This document shows, piece by piece, positions 52,724 to 61,526 of a DNA stretch of 64,000 nucleotides. The stretch comes from Flavobacterium foetidum (GTDB lineage Bacteria > Bacteroidota > Bacteroidia > Flavobacteriales > Flavobacteriaceae). Numbering within the stretch: the first letter of the stretch is position 1; the number at the start of each line of letters is the position of its first letter. The notes beneath the pieces were generated by a model that saw only the letters and a program-made list of their open reading frames with translations, did not search any database and had not been told where the DNA came from. The DNA is taken from contig NZ_SJTF01000011.1 in NCBI RefSeq assembly GCF_004634245.1, positions 124,001 through 188,000 of the forward strand, in the 5' to 3' direction. A program made the position numbers and the translations under genes.

Positions 52724-54118
52724 ATGCCTGCAAAAAGAAGAATACATTTCGAAATTTCTGAAAGGAAAGTTTTGCTCCATCTCTGTGATGCAGTATTTAT
52801 TTTGTCTTTTCTCTACCTGCTGAGTTTATTTTTTGAATTCCATTATTTTGAATGGAGTACCGAAAAATTTTTAAAAAGTCTTTTGCTTATTTCTTATGTA
52901 TACATTTTCGGAACTATATTCGAAATGTATAATCTTCAGACTGCTAGCAGCCAGCTTCAAATACTCAGAAGTGTTATTCTTTCTTCTATTACAGCTTCTA
53001 CTTTTTATCTGTTTACTCCCGTGCTTTCGCCTGAATTGCCTAAGCAGCGAATTGTAATTCTGATTTTTTACTTTGCGGTTCTTAGCGCACTTTTAGCCTG
53101 GCGTTTTTTCTATGTCTATTTTCTCGCTTCTACTCGTTTTTCACAAAATGTAGTTTTGATTTGTGATGAAAGTCAAGTCGAAGAATTGGTTCTCGGATTA
53201 GAAAGTGTAGATCCGCATTACAAAATTATTGGTTTTGTAAATTCAGATTCTGAGTCAGTTGCCAATAGTGACTTTCACTATGTAAAAGAAATCAAAAAGA
53301 AAAATCTTGAAAGTTTTACTGCTTCAAACAATGTTTCGGAAATTGTAATTGCATCGCAGAAAACAGACGGAATTACAGCAGATTTATACCAGCAACTGCT
53401 TCATTTATTAGAATCGGGTTATGTTATTAGAGAATATACTCAGGTTTACGAAAGCAAGACACAACGAATTCCGGTGCATTACATTGGTCGGGATTTCTAT
53501 CGTTTTTTCCCCTTTAGCAGAAGCAATAATAACAGACTGTATCTGATCCAGATTCGATTAATGGAGTTTTTTCTCTCTGTTTCGGGTTTAATAATCTGTT
53601 TTCTTTTTATTCCAATAATTTATGTCGGAAATCTGATAGCAAACAAAGGTAGTTTGTTTTACACACAAGATCGAGTAGGAAAAAACGGTGTTGTTTTTAA
53701 AATCTATAAGTTCAGAACAATGGTTGAGCATTCTGAAGCTAATGGAGCGGTATTTGCTTCTTCTAATGATAAAAGAATTACGCCTTTTGGTAAATTTTTA
53801 CGCAAATCGAGACTCGACGAACTTCCGCAGTTTTTTAATGTTCTAATAGGCGATATGGCTGTAATTGGTCCAAGACCCGAACGTCCGTTTTTTGTCGAAG
53901 AAATTGCTGCTCTGATGCCTTTTTATGAAACTCGCCATGTCATAAAACCTGGACTTACAGGCTGGGCACAAGTAAATTATTCGTACGGAGAATCTATAGA
54001 CGAAAGCTTGGTTAAACTTCAATACGATTTATATTACATCAAACACAGAAGCGTTTTTCTTGATTTGAGCATCACTTTCAAAACCATTACTACTGTTTTG
54101 TTTTATAGAGGTCAATAG
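52724..54118 (+). CDS. Undecaprenyl-phosphate hexose-1-phosphate transferase (WcaJ/WbaP-like)
   Basis: A 464-residue polyisoprenyl-phosphate hexose-1-phosphate transferase. About four or five transmembrane helices come first, then a CoA-binding-like Rossmann domain (IIGFVNSDSES near residue 166). The catalytic C-terminal domain contains FKIYKFRTM near residue 325, RKSRLDELPQFFNVLIGDMA near residue 363 with the D-E pair, IGPRPERP, and KPGLTGWAQVNYSYGE near residue 407. It attaches a hexose-1-phosphate to undecaprenyl phosphate and starts a glycan. It is the last gene of the locus; the opposite-strand gene ends 6 bases later. Confidence 0.93.
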   Translation: MPAKRRIHFEISERKVLLHLCDAVFILSFLYLLSLFFEFHYFEWSTEKFLKSLLLISYVYIFGTIFEMYNLQTASSQLQILRSVILSSITASTFYLFTPVLSPELPKQRIVILIFYFAVLSALLAWRFFYVYFLASTRFSQNVVLICDESQVEELVLGLESVDPHYKIIGFVNSDSESVANSDFHYVKEIKKKNLESFTASNNVSEIVIASQKTDGITADLYQQLLHLLESGYVIREYTQVYESKTQRIPVHYIGRDFYRFFPFSRSNNNRLYLIQIRLMEFFLSVSGLIICFLFIPIIYVGNLIANKGSLFYTQDRVGKNGVVFKIYKFRTMVEHSEANGAVFASSNDKRITPFGKFLRKSRLDELPQFFNVLIGDMAVIGPRPERPFFVEEIAALMPFYETRHVIKPGLTGWAQVNYSYGESIDESLVKLQYDLYYIKHRSVFLDLSITFKTITTVLFYRGQ

Positions 54119-54124
54119 ATTTTT

Positions 54125-55255
54125 TTAGATGATAATTGGTATTGGCTTTTTGTTTCGGATTGCAGTTCGTACTAAAAGCACGCCGCTTGTGATGATTAAC
54201 GGCAAAGTGATGAAGAAATGTGCTTTATTAATCAAAAATAAGAAGTAAACTACCAAAAGGACAAAGTTGATTAATGAAAATCGATAAGTCCATAATTTGT
54301 TTTTGAGAATCGAAAACAAAACGAGAATCAATAAAAATGGACTGAATAACAATATGTTATAATTCATTGCCAGTTCTTGGTGGAATGAATAAAATCCCAT
54401 CACCACAAAGAAGATTCCAATTAAAGACAGGATTGTAAAATAAATTTTATCAACTGTTTTATTTCTGGCAAAAATTACAAAAAGCAATATAAAGAGATAA
54501 GTATAAACGTTGTTCCACCAAGATTTCGGAGTCTCTTTTTCAAACTCTAGCAATGTTTTGCTTTTTGCTGCAAGAGGTTTATTTTGAAAAGTAGTTTTGT
54601 CTAAACTGTTTTTAAGTTCAAAAGGAAGGAAAATTCTCGTTCCCATTTGGTCTACTTTTGTTCCGAAAATAATACTGGTTCCTAATTGGTCATAAAAATG
54701 ACCGTTAAAATAAGGAAACAGAATCGAACGATAGGTTTTGTCTGCATCTTCCTTCTTTACAATTACATTTCCGTTTAATGTTTTATTTACGATATCAACC
54801 ACCATCGAAGTGCAGTTTTTATCAATGAATTTATAAGTATAATAACGGTCTTCAGAGGCTAGTACAGCATTTAATTGATCAAAAAGCTTTTGTTTTAAAT
54901 CTTGAGAAATTAAAAGTTCTTGCTCAAAAATGCTTCTCTTCTCATAAGTGTATTCGTTAAAAAAATCTGCATACGAATGCACTGTAGCAAAATATTGTAA
55001 ATCGCCTTTTGCAAATTTCAGCACAAAATTCGGAGTTCTGAAGTCAAAAGCTCCGTAATTATACACGACATCAAAATTATTTTCAGGGTCAGAAACTCTT
55101 ATGCCGGTGTGTCCGAAATAAGAATAAGTTTCATTTCCTAATCCGCAAGTTAATATACTTATTTTGGCATCTTTAGATAAAGGTAAACTTTGGCTAAAAC
55201 CAATAAAGCTAGATAAGAATAAAATAAAAAGTGCTTTTTTGAATACAGTTTTCAT
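54125..55255 (-). CDS. DUF4105/Lnb-type lipoprotein N-acyltransferase-like membrane protein
   Basis: A 376-residue protein: signal-like N-terminal segment (residues 1-23), a periplasmic domain, and about five C-terminal transmembrane helices (from about residue 237). The periplasmic domain is of the DUF4105 type with YSYFGHTGIRV (H49), NYGAFDF near residue 66, EQELLIS and KNCTSMVVDI (C148), the His and Cys of the NlpC/P60-like fold. Bacteroidota lack Lnt, and DUF4105 proteins were recently linked to lipoprotein N-acylation (Lnb). The gene is convergent with the wcaJ-like gene and not part of the polysaccharide transcript. Confidence 0.78.
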   Translation of the reverse strand: MKTVFKKALFILFLSSFIGFSQSLPLSKDAKISILTCGLGNETYSYFGHTGIRVSDPENNFDVVYNYGAFDFRTPNFVLKFAKGDLQYFATVHSYADFFNEYTYEKRSIFEQELLISQDLKQKLFDQLNAVLASEDRYYTYKFIDKNCTSMVVDIVNKTLNGNVIVKKEDADKTYRSILFPYFNGHFYDQLGTSIIFGTKVDQMGTRIFLPFELKNSLDKTTFQNKPLAAKSKTLLEFEKETPKSWWNNVYTYLFILLFVIFARNKTVDKIYFTILSLIGIFFVVMGFYSFHQELAMNYNILLFSPFLLILVLFSILKNKLWTYRFSLINFVLLVVYFLFLINKAHFFITLPLIITSGVLLVRTAIRNKKPIPIII

Positions 55256-55288
55256 GATTTAATTTTTTAAAGATTTATGGTTTTAATA

Positions 55289-56356
55289 TTACCTAAAGAC
55301 TCCTAAATCTACTTTCAACGAAAAAATGTTAGAATATAATGCAGTGCTTTGATTTCCTAAATCGGTCAAAGCATAATCAATCTGGATTCCTTTGTATCTA
55401 AATCCTAATCCGATGTTAGGCTGAAAACTTAATTTTTCACTATTATCGAGTTGCGTTACATTCTGAAAGTTTCCTGCGCCGGCTCTTAAGAAAACCAAAT
55501 CGGTATAACCAAATTCAAACCCTAGAGCTGGGTCTATACTTACTACTTTTGATGAAATAATATCATTTGTTTGTTCAAATCGCATATTTAGATTCGCAGC
55601 GGTTACAAGACTGTAATCATTATGAAAATCAAATCTTTTTGAAACTCCCAATTGTGCTTTTGGCAGAGTTATTTCGGTGCTTTCAGGTAATTCATTGTTT
55701 TCTCCCGGAATTGCATCAGAGATTTTTTTGTATTCTTCTTCATCAATATTCCAAATATTGTAAGTAGTGGTAATATCGCGAAGCATTAAACCGAATTTCC
55801 AGTCGTTTCTTTCAAACTGAAGTCCGATATCAAATCCGAATCCCCATGAGTTGGCAAATTTCCCGATAACTCGTCGAATTACTTTGGCATTAACACCATA
55901 CTGAAATCCGTCCACAGGAAGTTTTCTGGCGTACGAAAAAGTAAATCCGTAATCTGCTGTAGAAAACAATCGAATTCTATTGTAATCGATATTACCCTGA
56001 CTGTCGATTAGTTGCGTCGTATCCATAATGTCATCGACTCCAAAACGGATCATCGAAATTCCCCACGCACTTCTGTCGTCAATCGGGCTTGCGTAGCCTA
56101 TGTAATCGTACTGCGCAATATTGGCAAAATAACTCGCGTGCATCAAGGCAAGCTGATGATCTTCAAGATTGGTTAGGCCGGCCGGATTCCAATAAACGGC
56201 ATTTACATCGTTTGTAGAAGCGGTTACGGCGCTCGACATCCCTAGCGCTGCAGCATCAACTCCAATATTCATGAATTCATTCGAATATTTTCGAACCGTT
56301 TGTGCGTACGGAAAGGTAAAACTCCAAAAGAGTAAAAATGCAAAGATTTTTTTCAA
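55289..56356 (-). CDS. PorV/PorQ-family outer-membrane beta-barrel protein
   Basis: A 355-residue protein with a signal peptide (MKKIFAFLLFWSFTFPYAQ) and a FadL-like/UPF0164 beta-barrel. EFMNIGVDAAALGMSSAV near residues 27-44 and NDVNAVYWNPAGLTNL near residue 49 are the start of the PorV/PorQ group, whose members work in type IX secretion. The many alternating aromatic strands and the final F-R support an outer-membrane barrel. It lies 33 bases upstream of the DUF4105 gene and probably shares a transcript with it. The name PorV or PorQ cannot be fixed from sequence reading alone. Confidence 0.82.
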   Translation of the reverse strand: MKKIFAFLLFWSFTFPYAQTVRKYSNEFMNIGVDAAALGMSSAVTASTNDVNAVYWNPAGLTNLEDHQLALMHASYFANIAQYDYIGYASPIDDRSAWGISMIRFGVDDIMDTTQLIDSQGNIDYNRIRLFSTADYGFTFSYARKLPVDGFQYGVNAKVIRRVIGKFANSWGFGFDIGLQFERNDWKFGLMLRDITTTYNIWNIDEEEYKKISDAIPGENNELPESTEITLPKAQLGVSKRFDFHNDYSLVTAANLNMRFEQTNDIISSKVVSIDPALGFEFGYTDLVFLRAGAGNFQNVTQLDNSEKLSFQPNIGLGFRYKGIQIDYALTDLGNQSTALYSNIFSLKVDLGVFR

Positions 56357-56579
56357 CGTATCTATTTTTGCAGATTGAGGTCTGTTCTAATTTTTATCAA
56401 AAATAGAATATTTTAATTATCTAATTCAATTATTATAAAAGTTAAGTTTTGTGATTTTTTAGGCGATTCGAATTTTGTAGACCCAAATGCGAATTTTGTT
56501 ACATCAAAGTGTGAACTTTTCTACCAAAATGTCGCTTATTTATACGAAATTTGTCCTTCACAATTTATCAAATCAAATC

Positions 56580-57311
56580 ATGAATATTAAAAAGCATATT
56601 CCAAATCTAATTACATTATTGAATCTTTTCTGTGGCTGTGTTGCCGTTGTATTTGTGTCTATGGCAAATAGCGGACAAGATTCTGTTTATTTTCTTATGG
56701 CTTTTTATATGGTATGTTTAGGAATCTTTTTTGATTTTTTTGACGGATTTTTTGCCAGATTGTTCAAAGTTTCAAGCCCGCTCGGACTGCAGCTAGATTC
56801 TTTGGCAGATATGGTGACCAGCGGTGTAGTGCCAGGATATGTGATGTATAGTTTGTTTGAAAGAAGCGGTCATCAAATTGGTGGTCAGGCGGCCATACCT
56901 TTTTTAGGATTTGTCATCACTTTAGGGGCTTGCTACAGATTGGCTAATTTTAATATTGATACCCGTCAGACAGATTCATTTATTGGTTTACCTACTCCTG
57001 CCAATGCATTGTTTATTTTGAGTTTACCTTTGGTTATAGATTTTTCTGATTCTCTAATAATGCTAGAAATTTTAACCAATGAATGGGTTTTATTACTGAT
57101 AACAATTTGCAGCGCTTATGTTATGAATGCCGAAATTCCGTTATTTTCTTTAAAGGTTAAGAAATTCAGCTTAAAGGAAAATGCGCTTCAAATTGTATTT
57201 TTGATAGTTTCTGTACTAATGGTCGTTTTGTTGCAATACATTGCAATTCCGCTAATTATTGTTTTTTACGTGTTGTTGTCTGTTGTCAATAATCTCTTTT
57301 TAAAAAAGTAA
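56580..57311 (+). CDS. pssA: CDP-diacylglycerol-serine O-phosphatidyltransferase
   Basis: With the ATG at 56580 the protein has 243 residues and begins MNIKKHIPNLITLLNLFCG, the usual start of Bacteroidota PssA; in-frame ATGs at 56487 and 56529 would add an extension not expected for the family. The CDP-alcohol phosphatidyltransferase motif D-G-x2-A-R-x8-G-x3-D-x3-D is complete: DGFFARLFKVSSPLGLQLDS with a final D. About seven transmembrane helices are seen. It makes phosphatidylserine, the precursor of phosphatidylethanolamine. It is divergent from the PorV-like gene. Confidence 0.9.
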   Translation: MNIKKHIPNLITLLNLFCGCVAVVFVSMANSGQDSVYFLMAFYMVCLGIFFDFFDGFFARLFKVSSPLGLQLDSLADMVTSGVVPGYVMYSLFERSGHQIGGQAAIPFLGFVITLGACYRLANFNIDTRQTDSFIGLPTPANALFILSLPLVIDFSDSLIMLEILTNEWVLLLITICSAYVMNAEIPLFSLKVKKFSLKENALQIVFLIVSVLMVVLLQYIAIPLIIVFYVLLSVVNNLFLKK

Positions 57312-57320
57312 TTTAGCTGA

Positions 57321-58175
57321 ATGGCAAAAAAAACGACTTATCGTAAAACATATTCTAGAAAACCAGCAGGAAGTTCTTTTCTGGGCAGGATTTTTAGAAC
57401 ACTTTCTCTGCTCTTTTTTACGGCACTCTTTATTGGCGTAATCTATCATTATCGCCACGGACTTGCTTATTACCTTGGTTTTAAATCAGAAAAAGTTATA
57501 GGAGAAGACGAAGTCGAGAAGCATCTTTCTGATGTTCGGAATATTCGTGTTTTGGAAAATCACAAAGGCAAAGTGATCGGAATCGACGTATCTGAATTTC
57601 AAGGAAAAGTCGACTGGGAAGAGATTGAGATTTTAGAAGATAAATATCCTGTACAATTTGTTTTTATACGCGCAACGGCAGGAAATGATAGAGTCGACCG
57701 CCAGTTTAAGAAAAACTGGACAGGCGCAAAAGAAAACAAGATTATGCGCGGCGCTTACCATTATTACCGTCCAAACGAAAATTCAATCGAGCAGGCAGAT
57801 CTTTTTATTAAAACCGTAAAATTGGAAAAGGGCGATCTTCCGCCGGTTTTGGATATCGAAAAACTTCCCAAGAATCAATCTTTAGACAGTTTGAAAAAAG
57901 GTTTAAAACGTTGGTTGCTTAAGGTTGAAAAACATTACCAGGTACGTCCGATTATTTATTCAGGAGAAAGATATTATTCTGATTTCTTAAAAGAAGAATT
58001 TGGAGACTATTTGTTTTGGATAGCCAATTATAATTTCTACAGAGAAAAAATTGAAGATGACTGGCTGTTTTGGCAATTTACAGAAAAAGCTTCTTTGCCA
58101 GGAATTAAACATCGTGTTGATGTTAATATTTACAACGGCGATATTGAGCAGTTGCAGTTTATTACTGTAGAATAG
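57321..58175 (+). CDS. Glycoside hydrolase family 25 (lysozyme-like) membrane-anchored protein
   Basis: A 284-residue protein with one N-terminal transmembrane segment (about residues 22-43) and a GH25 domain from residue 85. The domain starts GIDVSEFQGKVDWEEI with catalytic-site D89, continues with FVFIRATAGNDRVDRQFKKN, MRGAYHYYRPN, VLDIEKLP (D-x-E) and ends with HRVDVNIYNGD. GH25 enzymes cleave peptidoglycan (muramidase). It lies 9 bases after pssA and may share its transcript. It is convergent with lptB. Confidence 0.88.
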   Translation: MAKKTTYRKTYSRKPAGSSFLGRIFRTLSLLFFTALFIGVIYHYRHGLAYYLGFKSEKVIGEDEVEKHLSDVRNIRVLENHKGKVIGIDVSEFQGKVDWEEIEILEDKYPVQFVFIRATAGNDRVDRQFKKNWTGAKENKIMRGAYHYYRPNENSIEQADLFIKTVKLEKGDLPPVLDIEKLPKNQSLDSLKKGLKRWLLKVEKHYQVRPIIYSGERYYSDFLKEEFGDYLFWIANYNFYREKIEDDWLFWQFTEKASLPGIKHRVDVNIYNGDIEQLQFITVE

Positions 58176-58355
58176 TGTTCAGTGTTCAGTTTTTTAGTGG
58201 TCAGCCCTAAAAAAAAAGTTCAGTATTTAGAATTTTAGTGTTCAGTCTTTAAGGATTCAAAAAGAAAATCAGTTTTTTAGTATTCAGCTTCAAACTGATG
58301 ACTAAAAAACTGACTACTAAATATAACTGATTACTTAAAATCTGACCACTGAATA
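58176..58355. repeat. TTCAGT/TTTAGT short-repeat region arranged as inverted copies
   Basis: The gap between the convergent GH25 gene and lptB is built of variants of TTCAGT and TTTAGT. CAGTTTTTTAGT occurs at 58187-58198 and 58270-58281, and its inverse ACTAAAAAACTG at 58301-58312; CTGAATACTAAA-like inverse copies continue into the end of lptB. It looks like an A/T-rich intergenic repeat element. Confidence 0.7.
58270..58312. terminator. Probable bidirectional terminator between GH25 gene and lptB
   Basis: A 12-base perfect inverted repeat (58270-58281 with 58301-58312) around a 19-base loop with an inner TCAG/CTGA pairing. The stem has T-runs on one strand and A-runs on the other, so it could stop transcription from both sides of this convergent gap. 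Confidence 0.5.
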
Positions 58356-59096
58356 CTAAAACTCCAGTTTCTTTTTTCGAAGCTCGAAGTTTTGTCCAAG
58401 ATATACACGACGAACCATTTCGTCTTCTACCAATTCTTCTGGGACACCCGCTTTTAGGATTCCTCCTTCAAACATTAGGTATGTTTTGTCGGTAATGGCC
58501 AATGTTTCCTGAACGTTGTGGTCGGTAATCAGGATTCCGATGTTTTTATTTTTAAGCTGGGCTACAATTCTCTGAATGTCTTCAACCGCAACTGGGTCGA
58601 CTCCTGCAAAAGGCTCATCTAATAAGATAAATTTCGGGTCGGTTGCCAATGCGCGAGCAATTTCAGTACGACGGCGCTCACCTCCCGAAAGTAAATCGCC
58701 TCGGTTGGTTCGAATATGTTCTAAGCTAAATTCTTCGATTAAGCTTTCCATTTTAGCAATTTGAGCTTCTTTAGAGAGTTTTGTCAATTGCAAAACGCTC
58801 AGAATGTTGTCTTCAATACTTAATTTTCTAAAAACAGAAGCTTCTTGCGCTAGATAACCAATTCCTTGTTGCGCACGTTTGTACATCGGATAATCGGTAA
58901 TATTCAAATCATCAAGATAAATGTTTCCCTGATTTGGTTTTACCAATCCCACAATCATGTAGAAAGACGTTGTTTTTCCGGCTCCATTCGGCCCCAAAAG
59001 CCCAACGATTTCTCCTTGATTTACCTCAACAGAAATTCCTTTTACAACACTACGTCCTTTATAGGTTTTGATTAAATTATCGGCTCTTAGCTTCAT
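58356..59096 (-). CDS. lptB: LPS export ABC transporter ATP-binding protein
   Basis: A 246-residue ABC ATPase: Walker A GPNGAGKTT at residues 35-43, GYLAQEASVF near residue 80 (Q-loop in the LptB form), signature LSGGE at 136-140, Walker B FILLDE at 156-161, and ILITDHNVQETL near residue 189 with the switch His H193. These are LptB-specific sequences; the protein drives LPS extraction from the inner membrane. It is the last gene of the minus-strand block. Confidence 0.95.
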   Translation of the reverse strand: MKLRADNLIKTYKGRSVVKGISVEVNQGEIVGLLGPNGAGKTTSFYMIVGLVKPNQGNIYLDDLNITDYPMYKRAQQGIGYLAQEASVFRKLSIEDNILSVLQLTKLSKEAQIAKMESLIEEFSLEHIRTNRGDLLSGGERRRTEIARALATDPKFILLDEPFAGVDPVAVEDIQRIVAQLKNKNIGILITDHNVQETLAITDKTYLMFEGGILKAGVPEELVEDEMVRRVYLGQNFELRKKKLEF

Positions 59097-59316
59097 TTTT
59101 AATTAGATAATTAGATAACTTGAAAATGAGATAATTAATACTAGCTCAGATTTAATTTGTTAATTTGATTTGAAAGGCAAAATAAATGTAAAATAATCAA
59201 TCCGATAAATGAATTAACAAATTATTGCGTTTTCAAATTTAGAATTTGTTCTTCAGTATTGAATAATTAGCGTATTTCAAGAAATTATCTAATTATCAAA
59301 TTGGCACATTTTCTAA
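59097..59316. repeat. Nested inverted repeats between lptB and the CMD gene
   Basis: GATAATTAGATAA at 59106-59118 is inverted at 59285-59297 (TTATCTAATTATC), and inside it AATTTGTTAATT at 59154-59165 is inverted at 59212-59223 (AATTAACAAATT). The 220-base gap has no open frame and could fold into one long imperfect hairpin. The copies also contain the tandem AATTAGATAATTAGATAA. Confidence 0.65.
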
Positions 59317-59667
59317 TTATTTACCCGCTTCTTCTAGAGCTTCCCAGAATTCGTAAGCTCTCCTTAAATGCGGGATTACGATCGTTCCTCCAACAAGAGT
59401 TGCGATTCCCATTGCTTCCATCATTTCTTCCTTAGAAACGCCTTCTTTGTAACTGGTTTCTAAATGGTATTTTACACAGTCGTCGCATCGTAAAACTGTA
59501 GAAGCTACTAAGCCTAAAAGTTCTTTTGTTTTTACATCAAGAGCTCCCGGTGCGTATGCGTTGGTATCAAGGTTAAAAATACGCTTTACAATTTTGTTGT
59601 TATCTGCGAGTAATTTTTCGTTCATTTTAGAACGATAATCGTTGAATTCTTGAATTAAATCAGACAT
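59317..59667 (-). CDS. Carboxymuconolactone decarboxylase family protein (AhpD-like)
   Basis: A 116-residue CMD-domain protein with the C-x-x-C-x-x-x-H redox motif LRCDDCVKYHL near residues 79-89 and the helical segments TKELLGLVASTVL and GVSKEEMMEAMGIATLVGG. The family includes AhpD-type peroxidase reductants and small disulfide oxidoreductases; the actual substrate here is unknown. It overlaps the tatC gene by 8 bases, so the two are translationally coupled. Confidence 0.88.
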   Translation of the reverse strand: MSDLIQEFNDYRSKMNEKLLADNNKIVKRIFNLDTNAYAPGALDVKTKELLGLVASTVLRCDDCVKYHLETSYKEGVSKEEMMEAMGIATLVGGTIVIPHLRRAYEFWEALEEAGK

Positions 59668-60475
59668 TTTCTTTTAATTTATTTTTATAAACAACCTTCG
59701 AAATCCAGATGCTGAGTTCGTAGATAATTAACATCGGAATCGCTACAATAGTCTGGCTCACAACATCTGGTGGCGTAACAATTGCAGCAATAATTAAAAT
59801 AAGAACTACTGCGTATTTCCAGTATTTTCTTAAGAACTCAGGCGTTACCAGCCCCAGTTTTGTTAAGAAGTAAATGATAATCGGAAGTTCGAAAAACAGT
59901 CCGCTGGCTAAAATACTCGTTTTTACCATTCCCATATACGAATCAAGGGTAAACTGGTTTACCACAACGTCACTAATAGAAAAAGTCGCAACGAAATTTA
60001 CAGACATCGGGATTACTACATAATAGCCAAAAATTACTCCTAAAAAGAATAATAACGAAGAAGTAAAAATGAATATTTTAGCATTTTTTCTTTCTTTTTC
60101 ATACAAAGCTGGACTAATGAATTTCCAGATTTCCCAGAGTATAAAAGGAAAACTCAGGATAAATCCAGCCAGAATACACATCCAAACAAATATGTTAACC
60201 TGACCTTCCATTTCAGTATTCTGAATAATGAAATTAAGTTCTGTGATGCAAATGCTGTCTGCAAAACCCAGCTGATGCGATAAATCACAAAACCAGACAT
60301 AAGTAAAAAATGTGGGTCTTGTTGGGCCGAGGATGATTTCGTCAAACAAATAATCACTTATAAAATAAGTCACAATAGCCATTACGATAACTGCAATTGT
60401 GCTTCTTACTAAAAGCCATCTTAGTTCTTCAAGATGGTCTAAAAACGACATTTCGTTTAGGTTTTTCTTTGCCAT
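59660..60475 (-). CDS. tatC: Twin-arginine translocase subunit TatC
   Basis: A 271-residue inner-membrane protein with six transmembrane segments. The N-terminal EMSFLDHLEELRWLLVRS has the F-x-x-x-L-x-E-L-R TatC signature, and conserved parts FIFTSSLLFFLGVIFGYYVV and AAIVTPPDVVSQ are visible. The loop after the first helix (residues 40-80) is longer than in E. coli TatC. It starts on the last base of kdsD (TAATG). TatA/B are not in the window. Confidence 0.95.
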   Translation of the reverse strand: MAKKNLNEMSFLDHLEELRWLLVRSTIAVIVMAIVTYFISDYLFDEIILGPTRPTFFTYVWFCDLSHQLGFADSICITELNFIIQNTEMEGQVNIFVWMCILAGFILSFPFILWEIWKFISPALYEKERKNAKIFIFTSSLLFFLGVIFGYYVVIPMSVNFVATFSISDVVVNQFTLDSYMGMVKTSILASGLFFELPIIIYFLTKLGLVTPEFLRKYWKYAVVLILIIAAIVTPPDVVSQTIVAIPMLIIYELSIWISKVVYKNKLKENV

Positions 60476-61440
60476 TATACGATTCCTTCTTTTAAAATGT
60501 CATGTAAATGCAATATTCCTTTGTATTGGCCATTGTCTGCCACAATCAATTGGGTAATTGAAAAGTCTTCTAGGATATTCAAAGCGTCTACCGCCATAGT
60601 TTCAGAAGAAACTATTTTCGGATTTTTGCTCATGATATCCTTTGCAGTCAAATCGGCAATAGTATCTCGGTCATTAAGCATTCTTCTAATATCTCCGTCA
60701 GTAATAATTCCGACAATTTTATCACTTTCTACAACAGCTGTAACTCCAAGACGTTTTTCCGAAATTTCGAAAATAGCCTTTTTTATAGAAGTTTCTGGCG
60801 TGACCATTGGTTTTAGCGAATGCTCAATCATGTCTTTTACACGCAACAATAGTTTTTTTCCTAAAGCGCCTCCTGGATGATAAAGCGCAAAATCTTCAGG
60901 CTTGAAATCACGCATTTCCATTAAGCAAACTGCAAGCGCATCGCCCATTACGAGTTGAGCCGTCGTACTGTTTGTAGGGGCCAAATTGATAGGGCAGGCC
61001 TCTGTGTCAACGGTAGTATTTAAAATATAGTCTGAGCCTTTTGCTAAAGATGAAGTAATGTTTCCAGTAATGGCAATCAATGTATTTCCGAAACGTTTCA
61101 ATAATGGAATAAGAACTTTGATTTCAGGACTGTTGCCGCTTTTAGAGATACATATTATAACATCGTCGTTTTGAATCATTCCTAAATCACCATGAATAGC
61201 CTCTGATGCGTGCAGGAACATAGAAGGTGTTCCGGTCGAATTAAAAGTGGCTACCATTTTTTGCGCAATGATGGCGCTTTTTCCGATACCTGTAACGATT
61301 AATCGCCCTTTTGATTCGTAGATGCGCTGAACTGCTTCGTTGAAATTTTCATCTAGATAATCAATTAGTTTTGTAATTGCTTCACTTTCAGAGAGGATTG
61401 TTTTTTTGGCGATTGCCAGTATATTTTCTTTTGTAATCAA
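60475..61440 (-). CDS. kdsD: Arabinose-5-phosphate isomerase (KpsF/GutQ/KdsD family)
   Basis: Using the TTG at 61440 the protein is 321 residues, the usual family length; an ATG at 61536 would add 32 residues without family similarity and would overlap the divergent recQ start. It has a SIS domain (VTGIGKSAIIAQK, ASEAIHGDLGMI, ISKSGNSPE) and two CBS domains (from about residue 200; VVESDKIVGIITDGDIRR). It converts ribulose-5-phosphate to arabinose-5-phosphate, precursor of Kdo for LPS. The TTG start is inferred from length and from the intergenic position. Confidence 0.9.
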   Translation of the reverse strand: MITKENILAIAKKTILSESEAITKLIDYLDENFNEAVQRIYESKGRLIVTGIGKSAIIAQKMVATFNSTGTPSMFLHASEAIHGDLGMIQNDDVIICISKSGNSPEIKVLIPLLKRFGNTLIAITGNITSSLAKGSDYILNTTVDTEACPINLAPTNSTTAQLVMGDALAVCLMEMRDFKPEDFALYHPGGALGKKLLLRVKDMIEHSLKPMVTPETSIKKAIFEISEKRLGVTAVVESDKIVGIITDGDIRRMLNDRDTIADLTAKDIMSKNPKIVSSETMAVDALNILEDFSITQLIVADNGQYKGILHLHDILKEGIV

Positions 61441-61456
61441 AACAGAATATTTAAAA

Positions 61457-61487
61457 TTTGTAGGTATAAAAGAAAGTTGTATCTTTA
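61457..61487 (+). promoter_or_regulatory. Candidate recQ promoter
   Basis: TTTG at 61457-61460 and TATCTTTA at 61480-61487 are 19 bases apart, matching the Bacteroidota arrangement TTTG-N19-TAnnTTTG with one mismatch. It lies 40 bases before the recQ ATG in the gap between divergent kdsD and recQ. Confidence 0.5.
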
Positions 61488-61526
61488 TGTGTTGCAAATT
61501 TATACAAATTACCATTAATATAGAGA

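Noticed and set aside
56487..56580. ATG at 56487 as start of pssA
   Set aside because: The extension is not typical of PssA; the ATG at 56580 begins the conserved MNIKKHIPN segment.
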